Positions 39,652 through 47,493 of a DNA stretch of 64,000 nucleotides are shown here, piece by piece. The stretch's first letter is position 1; each line of letters opens with the position of its first letter. Below the pieces are notes generated by a model, which saw only the letters and a program-made list of their open reading frames with translations, did not search any database and was not told where the DNA came from. The DNA lies in contig NZ_JANBBE010000009.1 of NCBI RefSeq assembly GCF_024648825.1, positions 284,748-348,747 on the forward strand. Reading direction: 5' to 3'. Position numbers and translations under genes: made by a program. This DNA is from Lentzea californiensis (GTDB lineage: Bacteria > Actinomycetota > Actinomycetes > Mycobacteriales > Pseudonocardiaceae).

Positions 39652-40832
39652 GACACGCGAGTACCCGTCTGCTCCGCCGGCATGCGGATGCCGAAGTGGT
39701 TCAGCGTGCCCGGCAGCGGAGCGCTCAACGTCGGGAACGTGAGGTGTTCGGACAGCGTGTCCAGCATCGTCGCGGCGGTGGTCAGCACCAGGTCACGGCC
39801 GGGGCACTCACCGGGCCCCGCGCTGAACGGCACGATCGCCGGGTCGCGCGGGCCGTCCCAGAGCTCCGGGGCGTACCGGTCGGCGAACGGCAGCCTGTCC
39901 GGGTCGCGGTGGAAGAACGGTGTGAACACGACGAACTCGGTGTTCTCCGGCAGCCACGTGCCGTGCCAGCGGGTGGCGATCGTGCTCTCCCGCAGGATGA
40001 CCGGCGTCGTCGGCCACAAGCGCGCGGACTCCAGGATGCCGTTCACGCCGCGCGCCCCGATGGCCAGCGCCCGCAGCGTGACGATCCCGGCCGCGTCGAA
40101 CGCGAACAGCCAGTGCGGCACCTGGCCCGACAGGTCACCGGGCTGGGCGGCCAGACTGCCTTCCTCGCGCCGCGCCAGGTGCCTGTCGAGCCGGCGCTGG
40201 AAGCGTGCACGCAGGTCCCGCTGCTTCGGGTGCAGGAAGGCCCAGTTGGCGTTCTCGCGCAGCGCCTTCAGGTCGTCGGTGAGCCGGTCGTCGCCGCGGG
40301 CGCCGTTGCCGAGGACGATCCTGCGCGCGATGCGCCACCACGTCTGGTTGAACGACTCCCACGTCAGCTCGCCGGTGCTCATCACGTGGCGGGTGAGCAG
40401 GTCGGCCTCGTCGCGCACGATCGCCTCCGCGGGCACGTTCTCCGGCCGCAGCGCGCGTTCGTTGAGCCGGCGCAGCCGATCCCGTTCCGGCCCCTCCGAG
40501 ATGAGCACCCCGTGCGGCTGGAAGTGCTTCAACGCGGCCTTCTTCTCCCTCGTGGCCAGCGCGAACGGCTCCGGCGACCCGGCGAGCAGCCTGCCCACGT
40601 CGGTGGGGTCGACCAGCATCGCGACGCTGCGGCCGGTGATGCGCAGGCGCACCGGTTCCGGCCCGTAGCGGTCGCGCAGCTTCCGCATCGTGTCTATCGC
40701 CCTCGTGTCGGACTGGACCTTCTCGGCGGCCGCCATCACGCCGGGCCGGCGCACGATCACACCCTTGGCGAGGGTGGGCAGCAGCACCGTCGCGAGCACC
40801 CGCGCGGTGTCCAGTCGGGATGAGATCGCCAT
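39648..40832 (-). CDS. Cytochrome P450
   Basis: A 394-aa P450. The heme-binding loop is PFSAGPGECPGRDLVL with the axial Cys; the region before it (FFHRDPDRLPFADRYAPELW) carries the usual aromatic/Arg pattern, and the ERR-region equivalents are weak. ATG 40832 was chosen because a GATT-N15-GGGTAG promoter places its -10 eight bases upstream, giving a leaderless mRNA. First gene of the operon with an SDR and a flavin reductase. Substrate unknown. Confidence 0.87.
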   Translation of the reverse strand: MAISSRLDTARVLATVLLPTLAKGVIVRRPGVMAAAEKVQSDTRAIDTMRKLRDRYGPEPVRLRITGRSVAMLVDPTDVGRLLAGSPEPFALATREKKAALKHFQPHGVLISEGPERDRLRRLNERALRPENVPAEAIVRDEADLLTRHVMSTGELTWESFNQTWWRIARRIVLGNGARGDDRLTDDLKALRENANWAFLHPKQRDLRARFQRRLDRHLARREEGSLAAQPGDLSGQVPHWLFAFDAAGIVTLRALAIGARGVNGILESARLWPTTPVILRESTIATRWHGTWLPENTEFVVFTPFFHRDPDRLPFADRYAPELWDGPRDPAIVPFSAGPGECPGRDLVLTTAATMLDTLSEHLTFPTLSAPLPGTLNHFGIRMPAEQTGTRVS

Positions 40833-40840
40833 GACCCCGG

Positions 40841-40882
40841 CTACCCGATCGATCGGGTGTGAATCGTCCTGACCGGGGGTAT
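40841..40882. promoter_or_regulatory. Divergent SigB/SigF-type promoters
   Basis: Minus strand: GATT (40862-40865), 15 bp, GGGTAG (40841-40846), driving the P450 operon. Plus strand: GTGT (40857-40860), 16 bp, GGGTAT (40877-40882), driving the basic protein/hemerythrin genes. The -35 elements are weak and overlap. A CGATCGATCG palindrome lies between. Confidence 0.45.
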
Positions 40883-40913
40883 TCGCGGACCAGCATCGAG
40901 TCAGGAGGTCGTG

Positions 40914-41240
40914 ATGCCCGCGGGATCGAATGCGAAACGCGAACGCCAGTACGAGCACATCAAGGACTCCGCCGAGGACCGGGGCGCCTCGCCGAAGCGC
41001 GCGAAGGAGATCGCCGCGCGCACGGTGAACAAGAACCGCGCACAGGCCGGTGAGTCCAGGACGGCGAGCAAGTCGTCCAAGAAGGACATGTCACCGCAGA
41101 AGCGCGGCGGGCAGCGATCGGGCACGAACCGCCCCAAGGGCCTCACGAAGGAACAGCTCTACAACGAGGCCAAGAAGAAGAACGTGAAGGGCCGTTCCAC
41201 CATGACGAAGAAGGAACTCGCCGACGCGCTCGGACGCTGA
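40914..41240 (+). CDS. Small basic protein with Rho-N/SAP-like C-terminus
   Basis: A 108-aa highly basic protein. The N-terminus (KRERQYEHIKDSAEDRG, RAKEIAARTVNKNRAQAG) matches a family often annotated as plasmid stabilisation protein in actinobacteria. The C-terminus GLTKEQLYNEAKKKNVKGRS then TMTKKELADALGR is a Rho-N/SAP-like nucleic-acid-binding helix pair. AGGAGG lies 5 bases before ATG 40914. First gene of a stress-type operon; probably a DNA-associated stress protein. Confidence 0.7.
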   Translation: MPAGSNAKRERQYEHIKDSAEDRGASPKRAKEIAARTVNKNRAQAGESRTASKSSKKDMSPQKRGGQRSGTNRPKGLTKEQLYNEAKKKNVKGRSTMTKKELADALGR

Positions 41241-41241
41241 C

Positions 41242-41904
41242 GTGCAGGAAGTGGACAAGGCGTCGGCCCTGACGATCCTCACGATGGAGCACAACACGCT
41301 GCAGATGATCCGCACGGCGACGATCACCGACGCGACGGGACGAGCGGGCCACCTGCTGACGACGATCTCCGCGTCCATGATCGCCCTCGGGTTCGTCGCC
41401 CAGGTGGTGCCGCTGACGGTGCTGCTCACGCTGCTGCTGGTCGTCTTCACCGCCCTGTTCCTGATCGGGCTGGCAACCCTGTTCCGCACGGTGGAGCTGA
41501 CCATCGAGGACGTCCAGGCGGGCTTGGGGATCAACCGCATCAGGGCCGTCTACGCCGAGCTCGAACCGTCCACCAGGGACGTGTTCGTGCGCCAGCTCCA
41601 CGACGACACCCTCGGCGTCGAGGTCGACGCCGGCCAGACCGGCTGGCGCAAGGCCAGGCGGCCACGGCTGATCGGCACCGCGCTGGGGGTCGCGGGCCTC
41701 GTGAACCTCGTCAACGGACTCGTCGCCGGCGTGATCGCCGGCGCGGCTGCCGGCCTGCTCGGCCTCGCACTCGCGTGGTCGATCGTCGTCAGCGTCGCCG
41801 TCGCGATCGCCGTGTTCAGTGCTTTCGGCGTCGCGCTCGGCCGAATCGGACGGCGCGGTGTCGCGCCCATCTCCACGCGCTATCCGAGGAACCACCCGAA
41901 CTGA
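41242..41904 (+). CDS. Membrane protein of unknown function
   Basis: A 220-aa protein starting with GTG, 1 bp after the previous stop. Two hydrophobic segments near residues 45-85 (ASMIALGFVAQVVPLTVLLT; LLLVVFTALFLIGLA) and a C-terminal pair near 150-205 flank a soluble charged middle (STRDVFVRQLHDDTLGVEVD). No catalytic motif is recognised. Operon context with the basic protein and hemerythrin suggests a stress role. Confidence 0.6.
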   Translation: MQEVDKASALTILTMEHNTLQMIRTATITDATGRAGHLLTTISASMIALGFVAQVVPLTVLLTLLLVVFTALFLIGLATLFRTVELTIEDVQAGLGINRIRAVYAELEPSTRDVFVRQLHDDTLGVEVDAGQTGWRKARRPRLIGTALGVAGLVNLVNGLVAGVIAGAAAGLLGLALAWSIVVSVAVAIAVFSAFGVALGRIGRRGVAPISTRYPRNHPN

Positions 41905-41916
41905 AGGAGAACCACC

Positions 41917-42471
41917 ATGCAGTACGACGTCGTCGACCTGATCATGCAGGACCACCGCGAGGTGGAGCGCCTGTTCGACGAGCTGAAGAACCACCCGGAG
42001 AAGCGGCCGCTGCTCACCCCGGTGCTCTGCGGCCTGCTCGTCGCCCACAGCCGCGCGGAGGAGGGCGAGGTCTACCCGGCCGCCAAGGACGCGGGCGGGG
42101 ACGACGAGGTCGAGCACAGCCAGGAGGAGCACGCGGAGGCCGAGCAGCTGCTCGCCAAGCTCCTCGACACCGACTACGACTCGCCGCAGTACGAGAAGGC
42201 GCTGCAGGACGTCGTCGACTCCATCAACCACCACGTGGAGGAAGAGGAGAAGACGGTGCTGCCGGGCATGCGCAAGCGGCTCAGCGCGGAACGCCGGTAC
42301 GAGCTCGGCGAGGCGTTCGCCCGCAGCCGCGCCGACCACCTCGGCGAGATGCCGGGCCAGGCCACGCGCGAGGAACTGCTCATGCAGGCCAAGAACCTCG
42401 GACTCGACGGTGTGTCGAGCATGTCGAAGGAGCAGCTGCGCAAGGAGCTGCAGAAGGCGGCTTCCTCCTGA
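41917..42471 (+). CDS. Hemerythrin HHE domain protein with Rho-N-like tail
   Basis: A 184-aa protein. The HHE cation-binding bundle supplies di-iron ligands: IMQDHREVERLF, LVAHSRAEEGEVYP, and SINHHVEEEEKTVLPGM. The last ~35 residues (ATREELLMQAKNLGLDG, SMSKEQLRKELQKA) repeat the Rho-N/SAP-like motif of the basic protein two genes upstream. It probably senses or buffers oxygen, NO or iron near nucleic acid; this is inference. Confidence 0.82.
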   Translation: MQYDVVDLIMQDHREVERLFDELKNHPEKRPLLTPVLCGLLVAHSRAEEGEVYPAAKDAGGDDEVEHSQEEHAEAEQLLAKLLDTDYDSPQYEKALQDVVDSINHHVEEEEKTVLPGMRKRLSAERRYELGEAFARSRADHLGEMPGQATREELLMQAKNLGLDGVSSMSKEQLRKELQKAASS

Positions 42472-42498
42472 GCGCCTGCCGGTACGAATGAACTCGTC

Positions 42499-42532
42499 GT
42501 GCGGCCTACTCGCGATCGCGGGTAGGCCGCAC
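42499..42532. terminator. Hairpin between convergent hemerythrin and exporter genes
   Basis: GTGCGGCCTAC (42499-42509) pairs perfectly with GTAGGCCGCAC (42522-42532); the loop itself contains the palindrome CGCGATCGCG. It is placed to terminate both converging transcripts. Confidence 0.6.
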
Positions 42533-42540
42533 GTCTGCGC

Positions 42541-42594
42541 TCAGGCTCCGCAGGCGGTGAGCAACGCCAGGACCTGCGGGCGGGGCACCGTCAT
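42541..42594 (-). CDS. Possible 17-codon ORF coupled to the exporter
   Basis: MTVPRPQVLALLTACGA, with its ATG overlapping the MFS stop by 4 bp (ATGA). It could be a truncated gene start or a small coupled peptide. No family recognised. Confidence 0.2.
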   Translation of the reverse strand: MTVPRPQVLALLTACGA

Positions 42595-43799
42595 CGGCGC
42601 GGCCCGAAGTCGCGGGACGACGGTACGAGCGCGGCCAGTGCCGGTGCCACGAAGCAGATCACCGCGCAGGCGGCCAGCACGACCGGGGCGCCGAACGACG
42701 AGATCGCCGGTGCGATGAGCGCCAGGCCGACGGGTGCGAGGCCGTAGGACATCAGGAAGTCCAAAGAGGACACGCGGGCGAGCTTCGAGGGCTCGACCTC
42801 GCGTTGCGTCGCGGTGAACCACGGCACGTTGAACAGCTCGATGCCCAGTCCCGCGACGACGTAGGCGGCGATCACGACGAACGGGTGCACCGGCAGCAGC
42901 AGGCTCAGCGGTGCGAACCCGTACAGCGCCAGGCCGAACAGCGCGGTCCAGCCCGCGTGGCGTGGTCGCCAGCGCGCGATGAGGAGAGCGCCCGCCAGTG
43001 CGCCGAGCGTGTACGCCGTGAGTGCCCCGGCGAGCACGGCCTCGGTGTCGTAGCGGTCGCGGCTGACCAGCGGGAGGACCACGCCGGTCGCCGAGTAGCC
43101 GGTGGCGATCACGGCGGTCAGCGCGCCGAGCCCGGCCAGGAACCACGGGTGGCGGCGGGCTTCGCGCACGCCCTCCCAGAAGTCCGCCACGAAGCCGGAA
43201 CCGCTGCCCGGTGCCGTGACTCCGGTGCCCGCGGGCGGGACCAGGGCGGCGACGAGCCACAGCGCGCCGATGCCGAGCAGGAGCACCTGCGTGTTCAGCA
43301 CCAGGGCCAGCAACGCGGTCAGTCCCGGCGCCACCAGCGTGGTGACCCGCACCGACAACGTCATCGCGGCGTTGGCCTGCTGGCGCTGGTCACCCTCGAC
43401 CACCTCGGCGGTCAGCGCCTGGAACGCCGGCCTGCACGCGCCCTGGCCCGCTCCCATCGCCGCCGCCGCGACCGCCGCGACCACCACTGAGTCGCCCACG
43501 AAGGCAGCGAGCACGGGTGCCGCGAGAGCCGACACGAGGCCGGACCACAGGACCACCTGGCGGCGGGCGTAGCGGTCGGCGAGGACTCCGCTCACCGGGA
43601 CGGCGGCGAGGAAGCCCGCCGTGCGCGCGGCGAGCAGGACACCCAGTTCCACGGCCGTGATCGATCGCGACAGGACTGCCAGACCCAGCACGAACGGCAG
43701 CGCCCAGGTCGCGATGCCGGATGCGGTCGTCGCGGTCCAGAGGCGGAGAAATGTGGTGCTGCGCAGCACCGACGGGCTGCGCGCTGTGTCGTGGACCAC
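42591..43799 (-). CDS. MFS exporter (EntS-like), divergent from metal importer
   Basis: A 402-aa transporter with 12 predicted TM segments, starting LRSTTFLRLWTATTASGIA and carrying motif A-like SGVLADRYARRQVVLW. It resembles enterobactin-exporter (EntS)-type and macrolide-type MFS proteins. GTG 43799 with GGAAGG upstream is preferred; the frame is open up to a TTG at 43826, inside the Zur-like box. Divergent from the ABC importer operon with a shared regulatory site, which is the usual arrangement for metallophore exporters. Confidence 0.75.
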   Translation of the reverse strand: MVHDTARSPSVLRSTTFLRLWTATTASGIATWALPFVLGLAVLSRSITAVELGVLLAARTAGFLAAVPVSGVLADRYARRQVVLWSGLVSALAAPVLAAFVGDSVVVAAVAAAAMGAGQGACRPAFQALTAEVVEGDQRQQANAAMTLSVRVTTLVAPGLTALLALVLNTQVLLLGIGALWLVAALVPPAGTGVTAPGSGSGFVADFWEGVREARRHPWFLAGLGALTAVIATGYSATGVVLPLVSRDRYDTEAVLAGALTAYTLGALAGALLIARWRPRHAGWTALFGLALYGFAPLSLLLPVHPFVVIAAYVVAGLGIELFNVPWFTATQREVEPSKLARVSSLDFLMSYGLAPVGLALIAPAISSFGAPVVLAACAVICFVAPALAALVPSSRDFGPRR

Positions 43800-43825
43800 G
43801 CTGTCGACCTTCCGGCAGGGTTGCA

Positions 43826-43845
43826 ATGAAAATGATTGTCGTTAC
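43826..43845. promoter_or_regulatory. Zur/Fur-box-like site
   Basis: ATGAAAATGATTGTCGTTAC contains TGAAAATGATTGTCG, which agrees with the actinobacterial Zur box TGAAAATGATTTTCA in 13 of 15 positions. It is AT-rich in a GC-rich context and lies between the divergent exporter and binding-protein genes. Iron Fur boxes share the same core, but actinobacterial iron control usually uses DtxR/IdeR sites of different sequence. Confidence 0.6.
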
Positions 43846-43884
43846 AGTAACGCACACCGTTCGAGTGAACTTCTGGAGGATCCG

Positions 43885-44862
43885 ATGTCTCACCCCGGCC
43901 GATTCGGCCTGGCTCTGGTCGCGGTGCTCGCCGCGGGCTGCGCCACACCGGGAGGCGCCCAGGCGCCTGCGGCTCAGTCGGTGGTGGTGGACAGCTGCGG
44001 CAAGCAGCTCACGTTCGCCGGCCAGCCACAGCGGGTGGTGACGCTGGACCAGAACTCGACGGAGACGTTGCTGGCGCTGGGACTGCAGGACCGCATGGCC
44101 GGCACCGCCAACGTCAAGACCAAGGTGTCGCCCAGGTTCGCGGACGCCTACGCGAAGATCCCGGTGCTCTCGCCCAAGGTCCTCACCTCGGAGCCGTTGA
44201 GAGCGGCGAACCCGGACGTGGTGGTGGCGTCGTTCAAGGAGCTCTTCACCGCTGACCGCGCCGGCACGCGCGACGAGCTGGAAACCCTTGGTGTTCCTAC
44301 GTTCGTGAGCGCGGTGAACTGCCCGGACGGCACGACCGCGCCGTTCGACCGGCTGTTCCGTGACTACGAGAACTTCGGCAGGATCTTCGGCATCCAGGAC
44401 AGGGCGAACCAGCTGGCGGCCGACCAGCGCGCGGCCGTCGCCGAAGTCCAGGCCGTCAAACGGGATCCTGTCAAGGTCGTCTGGGTCTACTCGGTGTTCA
44501 AGGGTGTCCCGTACGTGGCGGGCCGGGACAGCATGCCCAGCCAGATGAGCAAGATCGCCGGTGCGGTCAACGTGTTCGACGACCTGGCCCAGGAGTGGCC
44601 TGAGGTGTCCTGGGAGGAGGTCGCCCGTCGCGACCCCGACGTGGTCGTCATCGGTGACCTGTCCGAACGCGGCAACCCCGGCGACAAGGCCGCCGAGAAG
44701 CTCGCGATGATGCGCGAACACCCGGCCGTCTCGCAGCTCGAGGCGTTGCGCGAGAACAAGGTCATCGAGCTGCCGGGCATCGAGATGGACCCGTCCGTGC
44801 GCACGGTCGACGCGCTCAAGGCCTTCGGAGCGAAGCTCGACGAGATCGCCGGCCGTGGCTGA
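43885..44862 (+). CDS. ABC transporter substrate-binding lipoprotein (FecB/BtuF type)
   Basis: A 325-aa lipoprotein: ATG 43885 with TGGAGGA upstream, lipobox LAAGC (Cys19). The mature part is a helical-backbone binding protein (VVTLDQNSTETLLALGLQDR; NPDVVVASFKELF; VVWVYSVFKG; RDPDVVVIGDLSE). Ligands of this class are metal-chelate complexes or cobalamin. First gene of a five-gene operon under the Zur-like box; its stop overlaps the permease GTG by 8 bp. Confidence 0.88.
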   Translation: MSHPGRFGLALVAVLAAGCATPGGAQAPAAQSVVVDSCGKQLTFAGQPQRVVTLDQNSTETLLALGLQDRMAGTANVKTKVSPRFADAYAKIPVLSPKVLTSEPLRAANPDVVVASFKELFTADRAGTRDELETLGVPTFVSAVNCPDGTTAPFDRLFRDYENFGRIFGIQDRANQLAADQRAAVAEVQAVKRDPVKVVWVYSVFKGVPYVAGRDSMPSQMSKIAGAVNVFDDLAQEWPEVSWEEVARRDPDVVVIGDLSERGNPGDKAAEKLAMMREHPAVSQLEALRENKVIELPGIEMDPSVRTVDALKAFGAKLDEIAGRG

Positions 44863-45916
44863 GGCGGCTGTTCTCGATCCTGTCGTCCTCAAGACCCCGA
44901 AACCTCTGCGGCGCAGGAAGAACACGCTCGTCGTCGTGCTGAGCCTGGTCGTCCTCGTGGTGTCGATGGTGCTCGCCGTGCGGATCGGGGTGGGTGCGAG
45001 CTGGGCCGAGATCGGCCGGGCCGCGGGTGGACGCCTCGGGCTGCCGGTGCTCCCGTTGCCGCGCCTGCTCGACTCGTTGATCTGGGACCTGAGGCTGCCG
45101 AGGGTCCTGCTCGCGGCGCTCGTCGGGGCGGCGCTGGCGGTGTGCGGCGCGGTGCTGCAGAGCGTCACGCGGAACTCGCTGGCCGATCCGTACCTGCTCG
45201 GGGTGTCGTCGGGCGCCTCGACCGGCGCCGTGGTCGTGGTGGTGCTGGGGTTCGCGGGATCGCAGCTCGGCGTGACCGGCGGCGCGTTGATCGGCGCACT
45301 GGTGGCGTTCGGGTTGCTGATGCTGTTGCTCAGGCGCACCGGCCTGGACTCGTCGCGGATCGTGCTGACCGGTGTGGTCGTGGGCCAGCTGTTCGCGGCG
45401 CTCACGTCGTTGATCCTGCTGTCGTCCGGTGACGCCGACAGCATCCGCGCCGTCACCAACTGGCTGCTGGGGTCGCTCGCGTCGGCCCGGTGGACGTCCG
45501 TCGCGGTGTGCGCGGCCGTCCTCGCCGCGGGCCTGCTCGTGGTGTGGCTGTGCTCGGCCGCGCTGGACGGGTTCGCGTTCGGCACGGACACCGCGTCCTC
45601 GCTCGGCGTCGACGTCCGCACGACGCGTGCCGTGCTGCTGGTGACCACGTCCGTGCTGACCGCGGTCGCGGTGGCCGCCGTGGGCGCGGTCGGGTTCGTC
45701 GGGCTGATCGTGCCGCACGGTGTCCGGTTCCTCGTGGGGCCGTTGCACCGCAAGCTCCTGCCGTTGTCCGCGGTCGTGGGCGCGGTGTTCCTGGTCTGGA
45801 CGGACGCGCTCACCCGCGTGGTGTTCTCGCCGCTGGAGGTGCCGGTGGGCGTGTTCACCGCGCTGGTCGGCGTGCCGCTCTTCCTGCTGGTGCTGCGCAA
45901 GCGGGGTGAGCTGTGA
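44855..45916 (+). CDS. FecCD-family ABC permease
   Basis: A 353-aa permease with ~9-10 TM helices. Family blocks LRLPRVLLAALVGAALAVCG, NSLADPYLLGVSSGAS and FVGLIVPHGVRFLVG (coupling helix region) are present. It starts with GTG 44855 inside the binding-protein gene and overlaps the ATPase start by 4 bp. Imports the metal chelate delivered by the upstream lipoprotein. Confidence 0.92.
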   Translation: MAEAAVLDPVVLKTPKPLRRRKNTLVVVLSLVVLVVSMVLAVRIGVGASWAEIGRAAGGRLGLPVLPLPRLLDSLIWDLRLPRVLLAALVGAALAVCGAVLQSVTRNSLADPYLLGVSSGASTGAVVVVVLGFAGSQLGVTGGALIGALVAFGLLMLLLRRTGLDSSRIVLTGVVVGQLFAALTSLILLSSGDADSIRAVTNWLLGSLASARWTSVAVCAAVLAAGLLVVWLCSAALDGFAFGTDTASSLGVDVRTTRAVLLVTTSVLTAVAVAAVGAVGFVGLIVPHGVRFLVGPLHRKLLPLSAVVGAVFLVWTDALTRVVFSPLEVPVGVFTALVGVPLFLLVLRKRGEL

Positions 45917-46680
45917 GGATCGAGGTGGAGAACCTGAGCTGGGGTGTGCCGGGCAAGACCATCGTCAGGGACGTCACGCTGGCGGTCGAGCCGGGGGAGA
46001 CGGTCGGGCTGATCGGGCCGAACGGGTCCGGGAAGTCGTCGTTGCTGCGGTGCGTGGCCGGTCTGCGCACGCCGACGGCAGGGGTGGTGCGGTACGACGG
46101 CGTGGAGATCGCGTCGTGGCCCGCCCGTGAACGGGCGCGCAGGATGGCGTTCGTCGAGCAGACGGCCGACACCGACAGCGATCTGCGGGTGTCCGAGGTG
46201 GCCATGCTCGGCCGGACCGCGCACCGGTCGCGCTGGCGTGGTCCCGATGCCGCCGACCACGAGATCGTCGCCGCCGCGTTGGAGCGGCTGGACCTGACGG
46301 CGCTGGCCGACCGGCCGTGGAAGCAGTTGTCCGGTGGTGAACGGCAGCGCACCCACCTGGCGCGGGCGCTGGCGCAACGCACGGCCGGGCTGCTGCTGGA
46401 CGAGCCGACGAACCACCTGGACGTGCGCCACCAGCTCGAACTGATGGAGCTGGTGGGCGGCACGCCGCAGACCGTTGTCGTGGCATTGCACGACCTCGCG
46501 CTGGCCGCTCGCTACTGCGACCGGCTGGTCCTGATGCACGGCGGCACGGTCGTCGCGGACGGCGCCGCCGCCGACGTGCTGACCGCGCCGTTGCTGCGCG
46601 AGGTGTTCGACGTGGAAGCCGAGATCGGGCGCGACAGCCTGGGCCACCTGGCCGTCGGGTATCGCGAACCGGTCCGCTGA
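45913..46680 (+). CDS. ABC transporter ATP-binding protein (FecE/FhuC type)
   Basis: A 255-aa ATPase starting with GTG. Walker A GPNGSGKSS (35-43), Q-loop FVEQTAD, signature LSGGERQR, Walker B LLLDEPTNHLD, switch His in VALHD. Coupled to the permease by a 4-bp overlap. Completes the importer. Confidence 0.93.
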   Translation: MRIEVENLSWGVPGKTIVRDVTLAVEPGETVGLIGPNGSGKSSLLRCVAGLRTPTAGVVRYDGVEIASWPARERARRMAFVEQTADTDSDLRVSEVAMLGRTAHRSRWRGPDAADHEIVAAALERLDLTALADRPWKQLSGGERQRTHLARALAQRTAGLLLDEPTNHLDVRHQLELMELVGGTPQTVVVALHDLALAARYCDRLVLMHGGTVVADGAAADVLTAPLLREVFDVEAEIGRDSLGHLAVGYREPVR

Positions 46681-46692
46681 AAGGGGGAAGAA

Positions 46693-47493
46693 ATGTCCAC
46701 TGTGGATGATCTGATAGCAGGGGTGCTGGAGGGCCGGCACGGTCCCGATCCCGCGGAGGTGGCGGCCACCAGCGTGTTCTGGGTGCACCACGGCACCAGA
46801 CTGGCCGGTGGCGGCACCACCTACCGCAACCAGTACGTGCTGGCCCGCGTCGGAACGGCGTTCGGCGCGTGCGCGTTCGCGGAAGGCGACGCCGACCCGG
46901 CGGTGTGCGCGAACTACTCCGGCGCTCCCGTCGCGACGCTGCTGACCGAGGCCCCGGCCCCGGTGCGGGTCGCGGCACTCGACGCCTACCTCGGCAGCGT
47001 CCGTCCACATCGGACCTCGGACGCCGAGCGGGTGCTGCTGCCCTCCGGCACACCGGAGGAACGGGCGCGTGCCCGCGACGCCGCCGTGGCCGGCCTGCTC
47101 GACGTGCCGCCGGGCGCCAAGGTCGCGCTGATCGGCGTGGTGAACCCGCTGGTGGCCGCGATCCGCGAACGCGGCGCCGACTGCCTGCCGTGCGACCTCT
47201 CGCTGCGCACGACGCAGTGGGGCGACCCGGTGACGCCGGACATGCGGGACGTCCTCGGGGTCGCGGACGCCGTCGTGGCGACGGGCATGACGATCGGCAA
47301 CGGCACGTTCGACGAGATCCTGCGCTCCTGCCGTTCGCGGGAGATCCCGCTGATCGTCTACGCCCAGACCGCGAGCGCGGTCGCCCGCCACTTCCTCGGT
47401 GAGGGCGTGACGGCGCTGTCCGCGGAGCCGTTCCCGTTCTCGCAGTTCAGCGCCGACGAGACCGCGCTGTACCGCTACCGAGCCCGAACATGA
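46693..47493 (+). CDS. DUF364 (putative heavy-metal chelation) Rossmann-like protein
   Basis: A 266-aa protein: an N-terminal DUF4213-like half (HHGTRLAGGGTTYRNQYVLA) and a Rossmann-like DUF364 half (KVALIGVVNPLVAAIRERGA, ADAVVATGMTIGNGTFDEIL). Strong AGGGGGAAG lies before the ATG. DUF364 members have been proposed to handle metals but have no settled reaction. Here the gene sits between a metal-chelate importer and an SbnA-like enzyme, overlapping the latter by 4 bp (ATGA), so a role in making, sensing or opening a metallophore is likely. Confidence 0.8.
   Translation: MSTVDDLIAGVLEGRHGPDPAEVAATSVFWVHHGTRLAGGGTTYRNQYVLARVGTAFGACAFAEGDADPAVCANYSGAPVATLLTEAPAPVRVAALDAYLGSVRPHRTSDAERVLLPSGTPEERARARDAAVAGLLDVPPGAKVALIGVVNPLVAAIRERGADCLPCDLSLRTTQWGDPVTPDMRDVLGVADAVVATGMTIGNGTFDEILRSCRSREIPLIVYAQTASAVARHFLGEGVTALSAEPFPFSQFSADETALYRYRART

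Noticed and set aside
43390..47391. Very long minus-strand open frame opposite the metal importer genes
   Set aside because: It is antisense to four well-supported genes with clear motifs and its translation is low-complexity; a GC-codon shadow.
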